DNA of 6,216 nucleotides from Candidatus Galligastranaerophilus intestinigallinarum (GTDB lineage: Bacteria > Cyanobacteriota > Vampirovibrionia > Gastranaerophilales > Gastranaerophilaceae): NCBI GenBank assembly GCA_018715855.1, contig DVKW01000144.1, positions 1-6,216 on the forward strand. Direction: 5' to 3'. Each line of letters begins with the position of its first letter. Positions within the stretch are counted from its first letter, which is position 1. This document shows, one piece after another, positions 1-5,739 of this stretch. The notes under the pieces were generated by a model. The model was not told where the DNA came from. It ran no database searches and saw only the letters and a program-made list of their open reading frames with translations. A program made the position numbers and the translations under genes.

Positions 1-2
1 AA

Positions 3-98
3 TGGATGTATGATATGTTTTCAATTATGATTACTGACAAGGCTGCCATACCATATGGAGTTGTCGCTCAAAAAGCAATGTATGATGCGCAGAAATAA
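3..98 (+). CDS. 3' end of an unrecognised gene (partial, 5' cut by window)
   Basis: Frame 3 of the plus strand is open from the window edge to a TAA at 96-98, giving about 31 residues that end IPYGVVAQKAMYDAQK. The other two plus frames hit stops within the first 30 bases or so, and all three minus frames contain stops here, so this is the only frame that can be the tail of a longer gene. The peptide mixes hydrophobic and helical residues and gives no motif I can assign to a family. Codon choice (GCT, GCC, GTC, CAG) is less AT-biased than in the genes downstream. No further plus-strand gene follows before the bidirectional terminator at 275-307, so this would be the last gene of its transcript. 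The function is unknown, and a chance open frame remains possible because the visible part is so short. Confidence 0.5.
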   Translation, partial: WMYDMFSIMITDKAAIPYGVVAQKAMYDAQK

Positions 99-248
99 AG
101 GGTGTGTGGAGCTGTTAAAAAGTGGCAAGACGTTGAATCTTGACATTTTTAGGTGAAACCGTTCCAAGCCGCCGTTATGAATGAAGCGTAAGCGGAATGA
201 ATGAACAAATCTTTGATTTGACAGGCGGGAAATAAAATTATCCTTTCA
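99..248. other. Non-coding gap with possible RNA secondary structure
   Basis: No convincing open frame occupies these 150 bases, and they are visibly richer in G and C than the rest of the window. They hold several short complementary pairs. GTTC at 161-164 pairs with GAAC at 203-206, enclosing CCGC at 169-172 with GCGG at 192-195. As an alternative, CCGCC at 169-173 can pair with GGCGG at 224-228. A perfect 6-bp hairpin with a TTT loop lies at 206-220 (CAAATC/GATTTG). The nonamer ATGAATGAA occurs twice, at 177-185 and 197-205. The region could be the structured 3' UTR of the gene ending at 98, a small RNA or a decayed element. I do not recognise a known RNA family. Confidence 0.35.
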
Positions 249-272
249 TTTTGTCTTACAAATAAGACAAAA
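249..272. repeat. Inverted repeat, 10-bp stem with 4-base loop
   Basis: TTTTGTCTTA at 249-258 and TAAGACAAAA at 263-272 are perfect reverse complements separated by CAAA. No T-tract follows on either strand, so it is not a classical intrinsic terminator by itself. It lies 2 bp from the terminator hairpin at 275-300. It may protect 3' ends, assist termination or bind a protein; which of these applies cannot be told from the sequence. Confidence 0.55.
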
Positions 273-274
273 AC

Positions 275-307
275 AAACCCTCTTTAAATTAAGAGGGTTT
301 AATTTTT
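275..307. terminator. Bidirectional Rho-independent terminator
   Basis: AAACCCTCTT (275-284) and AAGAGGGTTT (291-300) form a perfect 10-bp stem with a 6-base loop. On the plus strand the stem is followed by AATTTTT (301-307). On the minus strand it is followed by GTTTTTG (reading 274 down to 268). Both directions therefore have a GC-containing stem plus a U-tract. It would end the minus-strand aroF transcript and any plus-strand transcript leaving the gene at 3-98. The annotated aroF stop at 299-301 falls inside the stem, whereas the stop in the frame expected for the family (306-308) lies just before it. Confidence 0.85.
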
Positions 308-1315
308 ACATAATTTTATCAACCACAGGGGCAAGCTTTTCAATTTTTGGTATAATTCGCTGAATTGCTCAGGATATAACGATTGTGCGCCATCGCATAG
401 GGCGCATTCCGGTTTGTTATGAACTTCTATCATAAGCCCATCACAGCCTGCGGCAACTGATGCTAATGACATCGGGGCAACTTTATCTCTTAAGCCTGTC
501 CCATGGGATGGGTCTACAATAATAGGCAAGTGGCTTAATTTTTTAACAACGGGAATTGCACACAAATCAAGCGTGTTTCTTGTTGCAACTTCAAAAGTTC
601 TTATCCCCCTTTCACATAAAATAACTTCCCTGTTTCCGCCTGATAAAATATATTCTGCCGCCATTAACCATTCATTAATTGTGGCAGATAAGCCCCTTTT
701 TAGCATAACGGGTTTGTCAACTTTGCTTAATTCTTTTAAAAGGTTGAAATTTTGCATATTCCTTGCGCCCACTTGCAAAATATCAACATATCTTAAAAAT
801 TGGGGAATTTGGCTTATTTCCATAACTTCTGACGTTACTGCCAAATTATATTTATCTGCAGCACGTCTTATCATTTTAAGCCCTTCTTCACCTAAGCCTT
901 GAAAAGCATAGGGTGATGTTCTTGGTTTATAAGCGCCTCCTCTTATAATTTTAACGCCTGCTTCAGCCATTAATCTTGCACATTCATTTATTTGTTCTTC
1001 GTTTTCAATTGTGCAAGGCCCTGCTATCATGCCAACATAATCGCCACCAAACTTTTCGCCGTTTACTTCAATAATCGTGTCTTCATTTTTAAAGATTCTT
1101 GAAACAAGCTTATAGCTTGATGAAATTTTAATAACCTCTTTAACGTTATCTAAAAGTTCAAAATCTCTTGGGTCTATTACAGTTTCACCAACAGCGCCAA
1201 TTACAACGTGAGATTCCCCTTTTGAAATGTGGGCTTCTCTTCCTTTTTTTCTTATAAATTCAACAACTTTTTGAATATTTTCTTCGCTTGCGCCATGGCG
1301 CATTACAATAATCAT
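299..1315 (-). CDS. aroF: 3-deoxy-7-phosphoheptulonate synthase (DAHP synthase, type I-beta), C-terminus apparently frameshifted
   Basis: This cytoplasmic enzyme condenses phosphoenolpyruvate with erythrose 4-phosphate to DAHP, committing carbon to the shikimate pathway. Residues 1 to about 70 form the ferredoxin-like N-terminal domain (start MIIVMRHGAS), which in Thermotoga-type enzymes mediates feedback inhibition by aromatic amino acids. The rest is the TIM barrel. Visible motifs are AGPCTIE with metal ligand C101, GGAYKPRTSPY (K130), VGARNMQN, LKRGL, DPSHGTG (H271), MIEVH (E297) and CDGAQSL (D308). These four ligands match the Thermotoga set Cys/His/Glu/Asp offset by one. The ATG at 1315 has a GGAGGT Shine-Dalgarno 8 nt upstream. 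As read, the protein is 338 aa, but the last 14 residues (LKSLPLWLIKLCKN) do not resemble the family. Adding one A to the five-A run at 344-348 gives IEKLAPVVDKIM and a stop at 306-308, a normal ending (336 aa). All catalytic residues precede the shift. The choice of the symbol aroF over aroG is by convention. Confidence 0.93.
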   Translation of the reverse strand: MIIVMRHGASEENIQKVVEFIRKKGREAHISKGESHVVIGAVGETVIDPRDFELLDNVKEVIKISSSYKLVSRIFKNEDTIIEVNGEKFGGDYVGMIAGPCTIENEEQINECARLMAEAGVKIIRGGAYKPRTSPYAFQGLGEEGLKMIRRAADKYNLAVTSEVMEISQIPQFLRYVDILQVGARNMQNFNLLKELSKVDKPVMLKRGLSATINEWLMAAEYILSGGNREVILCERGIRTFEVATRNTLDLCAIPVVKKLSHLPIIVDPSHGTGLRDKVAPMSLASVAAGCDGLMIEVHNKPECALCDGAQSLYPEQFSELYQKLKSLPLWLIKLCKN

Positions 1316-1373
1316 CTAAATCTACCTCCAATAAAAAAGCTTTATTCTAATATTAACATGATAAAATAATTCT
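1316..1373. promoter_or_regulatory. Divergent promoter region between aroF and rsmE
   Basis: This 58-bp gap separates the start codons of two outward-facing genes, so it must hold, or lie next to, promoters for both unless these extend into the genes. On the minus strand TAGAAT (1344-1349) is a possible -10 box for aroF, without a clear TTGACA-type -35. On the plus strand TAAAAT (1362-1367) is -10-like, which would leave rsmE with almost no leader. rsmE has no recognisable Shine-Dalgarno. The very high AT content makes chance -10 matches likely, so individual boxes are not firmly assigned. Confidence 0.4.
1324..1329 (-). promoter_or_regulatory. Shine-Dalgarno of aroF
   Basis: The plus strand reads ACCTCC here, which is GGAGGT on the minus strand. 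It lies 8 nt before the ATG at 1313-1315. This is the strongest ribosome-binding site in the window and fixes the aroF start. Confidence 0.85.
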
Positions 1374-2099
1374 ATGCCGCATTTTTTAATAAAAAAAGAA
1401 AATATAAATGAAAATTTAATAAGGGTTGTTGACCCAGAGGTTGTTTTGCACCTTGTTTCCGCCCTAAGAATTAAAAAAGGTGAAGAAATTAAATTTATAG
1501 ATGAATTTGAAACCGTTTATAAAACAAAAATTCTTGATTTTACTAAAAAAGAAATTCAAGCTGAAATTTTAACTTCTTATAAATCAAATAGAAAACTTGA
1601 TTTTGAACTTTGCGCTCTTATTTCCGTATTAAAGCCTGATGCTATGAACCTTGCAATTCAAAATGCGGTTCAATTGGGGGCAAAAGAAATTTATACGGTT
1701 TATTCAAATAATTCTGCCCCGAAATTGGAAACAGTTAAAAATAAAGCAGATAAATGGCAAAAAATTGGAATGGAAAGCTTTAAACAATGTGAAAGAGCAG
1801 ATATTCCAAAGGTTTATGATATTTCAACATTTAGTGAAATTTTTTCAAAATTTAAAAAAGAAAACATTATAATTTTTGCTGAAAAATATGACGAAATGAA
1901 CATTCAAAAAGCACTTTTAAATTATAAAAAGCCTGAAAAAATTCTTGCTGTTTTTGGGCCTGAAGGGGGCTTTTCTGAAAGCGAATTTGAATTTTTCAAA
2001 AAAGAAAACTTAAAACTTGTAACTTTAGGAAAATTAATTTTAAAAGCGCCAAATGCAATAACAGCAGGCTTATTTGGAATTATTGAAAATGCAGGATAG
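1374..2099 (+). CDS. rsmE: 16S rRNA (uracil(1498)-N3)-methyltransferase RsmE
   Basis: RsmE uses S-adenosylmethionine to methylate N3 of U1498 in helix 44 of 16S rRNA, near the decoding centre of the assembled 30S subunit. The 241-aa length is typical. Residues 1 to about 70 make the PUA-like RNA-binding domain (start MPHFLIKK). The rest is the SPOUT methyltransferase fold with its C-terminal knot. Family signatures are the QNAVQLGAKEIYTVYS segment, the KADKWQKIGMESFKQCERADIPKV variant of the K-W-KI-E-EQ-R-PxV block, and GPEGGF at 195-200. The last motif, normally LGxRILRxETA, reads LGKLILKAPNA (218-228), so the usual Arg and Thr-Glu are replaced. The ATG at 1374 is the first possible start, since an in-frame stop lies at 1362-1364. 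No Shine-Dalgarno is visible, so a short or leaderless start is possible. The stop overlaps the start of cca, indicating cotranscription. Confidence 0.92.
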   Translation: MPHFLIKKENINENLIRVVDPEVVLHLVSALRIKKGEEIKFIDEFETVYKTKILDFTKKEIQAEILTSYKSNRKLDFELCALISVLKPDAMNLAIQNAVQLGAKEIYTVYSNNSAPKLETVKNKADKWQKIGMESFKQCERADIPKVYDISTFSEIFSKFKKENIIIFAEKYDEMNIQKALLNYKKPEKILAVFGPEGGFSESEFEFFKKENLKLVTLGKLILKAPNAITAGLFGIIENAG

Positions 2100-3399
2100 T
2101 TTAATTGAAAAAATAAAACCCTATATTAAAAATTATGATTCTTATTTAGTTGGCGGCTATTTAAGAGATTTATTGTCGGGTGAAATTTCCCCCGATAGAG
2201 ATATTGCAATTAAATGCGATAATTTAGCCAAATTAACCAAAAAAATTGCAGATGAATTAAATGGAAGTTTTGTTGAACTAGACCCAGTTAATGAAATATA
2301 TAGGGTTGTTTTTGGGAATGATTACATAGATTTTGCAAAATTATTAAATAATAATTTAATTGATGACATTAAAAGGCGAGATTTCACAATTAATGCCATT
2401 ACTTATGACATTAATAATGAAAAATTTGTTGATATAACAGGCGGCAAAAAAGATTTTGAAGAAAAAATAATAAGAACATATAAAATTTCAAACCTTTCTG
2501 ATGACCCTTTAAGAACTCTTAGGGCAATTAGGTTTCAGGCAAAATTAGGCTTTAGAATTGATGATGAAATAATTAACTTTATAAAAGAAAATAATTCCTT
2601 AATTTTAAATGTTGCGCCTGAAAGAATTCATCAAGAATTAATAAAAACATTTGAAGGAAAATTTTTAATTGATGCCCTATTTTCAATGGATGAAACGGGG
2701 CTTTTAGATGTTATTTTCCCGTTTTTTAAAGATATTAAAAAAATTCCATCTAATTCTCACCACCACTTAGATTTATTTCACCATTTAATAGAAACAACCA
2801 GAAATATAAGAATAAATAAGCCTGAATTAAAGCTCGCAGCTTTTATCCATGACCTTGCAAAACCCGATTGCTGGACAATTGAAAAAGACACAGGCCGCCA
2901 CAGGTTTATAGGGCATGATGAACTTGGCGCAAAAAAAGTTGTTCCTTGCTTAAAAAAATTAAAATTTTCAAATAAAGAGATTGAATATATTTCAAAAATG
3001 GTTCAATTCCACATTTACCCATCAGCTCTTATGAAAGATGAAAATGTGACTGAAAGGGCAATTATAAGGTTTATAAGAAAAATTGGCGATGATACTCTTG
3101 ATTTATTAGAACTTGCAAGAGCAGACAGGTTAAGCGCAAGAGGCCCTGCAGTTTCTGATGAAATGGTTCAGGTTAACCTTTCTAATTTAGAAAAATTAAA
3201 AGAAAAATATTTTGAAATTTCACCCAAATTAAAAGAAATGCCAAAATTAGTTGATGGCAATGAAATTATGCAAATTTTAAATTTAAAACCATCGCCTAAA
3301 TTAAAAGAAATTATAGATGAAATTAAAGAGTTGCAATTGGAAGGGAAAATTAACACTAAAGAAGATGCGATTAATTTTTTGAAAAATTATAAATTGTAA
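2089..3399 (+). CDS. cca: CCA tRNA nucleotidyltransferase (class II) with HD domain
   Basis: The enzyme adds or repairs the 3'-CCA of tRNAs from CTP and ATP without a nucleic acid template. With the ATG at 2089 it has 436 residues. The nucleotidyltransferase head shows VGGYLRD (21-27), DRD (36-38, the two metal-binding Asp), RRDFTINA (96-103) and DDPLRTLRAIRF (138-149). This last motif has Asp in place of the usual Glu of the nucleotide-selecting EDxxR. PERIHQEL (177-184) belongs to the RNA-binding neck. An HD domain follows, with HHHLDLFHH (224-232) and HD at 254-255. A TTG at 2074 would add five residues, but the family normally starts close to the ATG position. The ATG overlaps the last 11 bases of rsmE, suggesting translational coupling. 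Some lineages split the job between CC-adding and A-adding enzymes, so strictly partial activity cannot be excluded. A poly(A) polymerase is less likely given the HD domain. Confidence 0.9.
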   Translation: MQDSLIEKIKPYIKNYDSYLVGGYLRDLLSGEISPDRDIAIKCDNLAKLTKKIADELNGSFVELDPVNEIYRVVFGNDYIDFAKLLNNNLIDDIKRRDFTINAITYDINNEKFVDITGGKKDFEEKIIRTYKISNLSDDPLRTLRAIRFQAKLGFRIDDEIINFIKENNSLILNVAPERIHQELIKTFEGKFLIDALFSMDETGLLDVIFPFFKDIKKIPSNSHHHLDLFHHLIETTRNIRINKPELKLAAFIHDLAKPDCWTIEKDTGRHRFIGHDELGAKKVVPCLKKLKFSNKEIEYISKMVQFHIYPSALMKDENVTERAIIRFIRKIGDDTLDLLELARADRLSARGPAVSDEMVQVNLSNLEKLKEKYFEISPKLKEMPKLVDGNEIMQILNLKPSPKLKEIIDEIKELQLEGKINTKEDAINFLKNYKL

Positions 3400-5690
3400 A
3401 CTTCCATTGAATATTTTATAATTTCATTTGGCATTTTTTCTTCTATTAAGGCTTCAATTCCTTTGCTTTCGTTTGAAATTCCTTTAATAATTTCTCTTTT
3501 ACCTTCATTTAAAATTTGCAAGAAATTAATTTTGTTTTCATATTCATCTAAAAGCTCAGAAATGCTAAGAAAATGAGTTGAAATAACTGTTTTTGCTTTA
3601 TTATTTTCAATTAAATATTTAATTATACCGAATAAAATTGAAATACCGTCTTTATAAGATGTATTTTTGCCTATTTCATCAAATAAAACAAGGCTTTTGT
3701 TTGTTATATTTTCCATACAATATGCAACTTGTTTTATTTGCATTTGGTGAGTTGATTTTTTATTAATAAAATCATCCGTAACGTTTGAAACTGCAAAAAG
3801 TTTATCAAACAATGGAAATTCAAAATTTTCACAAGGAACAAAGAACCCTGCTTGCGCTAAAATAACCGTTGTTGCAATTTGTTTTAAAAGCGTTGATTTG
3901 CCGCTTCCGTTTTTGCCCGTTAATAAAATCAAATTCGAAAAATCAAAATCGAGGTTCAATTTTTCATAATTTTTTATTAATTTGTTCAAAACAATGTGGC
4001 TTCCTTTTTCAATTTTAAAACTATTGTCAGTTATTTTTGGTTTTGTTAAGTTAAATTCTTTTGTCAATTCAGCATTTGAAATTAAGCAGTCTAAAAGTGC
4101 AATTTTTTTAGCATAGTTTCTAATGTCATTGTTTAATTCTTTTGTAAAATTAATTAAATTTAAAAGAAAATTTTCTTTTACTTGTTCCATTTTATAGTTT
4201 GTAGAAGCCAAAAATTCTTCAAGTTCAATTAATTTATCCGTTGTGAATTTTAGAATGGTTTTTGTTTTTTTAACAAGCCTAAAATCGGCGCCAATTGGGT
4301 TTGTTGCTGTTGTTGGAAGTTCAATTAACAAAGAGCCCTTTTTTTCTAAAATTTTTATGGAATTAATTTTTGTTTTTTCTTTTAATTCTTTTTCATAAAG
4401 TTTAATTTTATTTAAAATTTCTTCTTTTTGGCTTAATAAAAGGTCAAGTTCAGCATTTGCGCCATTTTTAATAAATGCGCCTTTTTCATCTGTATCAAAA
4501 GTTTTATCTAAAATTTCCGCCAAATCTTCTAAATTTGTGCAGTCAAATTCAAAATTTTCTAAAAGCTCAATTTTTAATTTTTTTAAAATTTTATTTATTT
4601 TGCTTATATTAAGCAAGCTTTCTTTTAAAATTAAAAAATCTTCTTCTTTTATTGTTTTATTTGAAATTTTGGATGTAAGCCTTAAAATGTCTCCTGCTGT
4701 TGAAATTAATTCAGCCAATTTTTCACATTCTTTTTTGTTTTCAATTAAAATTTGAATGGCATTTTGCCTTTTTTTAATTTCATTTTCGTTAAATAGGGGG
4801 CTTGTTATCATAGATAAAAGCTTTCTTTTGCCCATTTGGGTTTTACATTTGTTAATTGCCCAAACAAGAGAGCCAAATTCAGAATTATTTAAAATGTTTT
4901 TGGTGATTTCTAAATTTTTTCTTGTATAAAAATCAATCGACATTAAATTTTTAACATCATAAAATTTTATTTCGCCAAATTCTATTTTAAATCTGTCTAA
5001 AATGTGGTTTGAATAATTATAAACTAAGTTAAAAGCCTTGCTTTCAGCTAAATTGGTCGGTGTTAAAAATTTTTCATCCAAAAGTTCATATTTATAAATT
5101 GAATAAATTTCAGGGTTAATTGAACCGTCATTTAAAATTAAAAGTTCAGAAGGGTTTATTCTTGCAAGTTCGTTTTGAATTTCATTAATTGTTCCTTTTG
5201 TAATATAAACATCACCTGTTGAAATGTCTGTATAACAAAGTTCAAGCCCGTTTTTTAAATTAAAAATTGAAGCTAAGTAATTATTTTCTTTTGCGTTTAA
5301 AAATTGGTTTTCAAAAACCGTTCCTTTTGTGTAAATTCTTTCAATTTTTCTTATAAATTTGCCGTTTTCATCTTTTTCATCGGTTTGATTTACAACAACA
5401 ACCTTAAAATTATTTTTTAATAACTTTTGAACGGCAGAATTAAGGCTTTTATATGGAATTCCTGCCATTGGCGCAATGCCTTGATGGTTAAACTTTCTTT
5501 TTGTTAAATTGCAGCCTAAAACGTCTGATATAATAATGGCGTCTTTAAAATATGTTTCATAAAATTCGCCAATTCTAAAAAACAAAACAAAATCTTTATA
5601 TTGTTCTTTAAAATCGTAATATTGGCGAAAAACAAAAGAAAGTTCTTCTTTTTTAATTTCTTCAAATTTTAAAAAGTTTTGAAATTCCAT
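3387..5690 (-). CDS. mutS: DNA mismatch repair protein MutS (divergent)
   Basis: MutS dimers bind mismatches and small loops in new DNA and, on ATP binding, recruit MutL. The 767 residues follow the MutS1 domain order. The mismatch-reading domain has FFRIGEFYETYF with the F43-Y44-E45 wedge motif, then LTKR and APMAGIPY. The connector has YTDISTGDV and INPSELL. The lever core has DFYTRKNLEITKN and MGKRKLL. A coiled clamp (about 420-530) precedes the C-terminal ABC-type ATPase. Walker A is GKNGSGKST (592-600) instead of the usual GPNMGGKST. The trans-acting ST loop is STHQMQIKQ (from S646) instead of STFM-EM. Walker B is LVLFDEIGKNTS with D671-E672, and the His switch is STH with H706. The C-terminal helical region ends at once, so the beta-clamp-binding and tetramerisation tail of longer MutS proteins is absent. 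No mutL is in the window. The start at 5690 lacks a clear Shine-Dalgarno but fits the family N-terminus. The 3' end overlaps cca. Confidence 0.88.
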   Translation of the reverse strand: MEFQNFLKFEEIKKEELSFVFRQYYDFKEQYKDFVLFFRIGEFYETYFKDAIIISDVLGCNLTKRKFNHQGIAPMAGIPYKSLNSAVQKLLKNNFKVVVVNQTDEKDENGKFIRKIERIYTKGTVFENQFLNAKENNYLASIFNLKNGLELCYTDISTGDVYITKGTINEIQNELARINPSELLILNDGSINPEIYSIYKYELLDEKFLTPTNLAESKAFNLVYNYSNHILDRFKIEFGEIKFYDVKNLMSIDFYTRKNLEITKNILNNSEFGSLVWAINKCKTQMGKRKLLSMITSPLFNENEIKKRQNAIQILIENKKECEKLAELISTAGDILRLTSKISNKTIKEEDFLILKESLLNISKINKILKKLKIELLENFEFDCTNLEDLAEILDKTFDTDEKGAFIKNGANAELDLLLSQKEEILNKIKLYEKELKEKTKINSIKILEKKGSLLIELPTTATNPIGADFRLVKKTKTILKFTTDKLIELEEFLASTNYKMEQVKENFLLNLINFTKELNNDIRNYAKKIALLDCLISNAELTKEFNLTKPKITDNSFKIEKGSHIVLNKLIKNYEKLNLDFDFSNLILLTGKNGSGKSTLLKQIATTVILAQAGFFVPCENFEFPLFDKLFAVSNVTDDFINKKSTHQMQIKQVAYCMENITNKSLVLFDEIGKNTSYKDGISILFGIIKYLIENNKAKTVISTHFLSISELLDEYENKINFLQILNEGKREIIKGISNESKGIEALIEEKMPNEIIKYSMEVYNL

Positions 5691-5739
5691 AATGTTAATA
5701 ATAAAATAAAGTTATCTGTTATGACAAGGAATTTATATT
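5691..5739. promoter_or_regulatory. Divergent promoter gap between mutS and the last gene
   Basis: These 49 bp separate the outward-facing starts of mutS (minus) and the gene at 5740 (plus), so promoter elements for both are expected here or just inside the genes. The sequence is nearly all A and T. Several -10-like hexamers are present on each strand but none has a matching -35, so I do not assign one. Confidence 0.35.
5726..5730 (+). promoter_or_regulatory. Shine-Dalgarno of the gene starting at 5740
   Basis: AAGGA lies 9 nt before the ATG at 5740-5742. It supports that start codon, and hence a real gene running off the right edge. Confidence 0.65.

Noticed and set aside
344..348. Programmed ribosomal frameshifting at the end of aroF
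   Set aside because: The site is not a standard slippery heptamer (the P-site codon CAA would have to re-pair with CCA), and no clear stimulatory structure is placed 5-9 nt downstream.
573..902. Plus-strand open frame of 109 codons inside aroF
   Set aside because: It lies fully antisense to a DAHP synthase with all catalytic motifs intact and has no family features of its own.
1330..1346. AATAAA/TTTATT inverted repeat as an operator in the aroF-rsmE gap
   Set aside because: The pairs are all A-T and short; such repeats are expected by chance in sequence this AT-rich.
1651..1872. Plus-strand open frame of 73 codons inside rsmE
   Set aside because: It is an out-of-frame shadow of rsmE, with a Lys/Phe/Gln-rich composition expected from shifted AT-rich codons.
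3168..3356. Minus-strand open frame of 62 codons inside cca
   Set aside because: It is antisense to the conserved cca coding frame and shows no recognisable protein features.
4537..4755. Plus-strand open frame of 72 codons inside mutS
   Set aside because: It is antisense to the mutS clamp and lever region; its Ser/Phe/Leu-rich sequence is what antisense of Lys/Glu/Asn codons yields.
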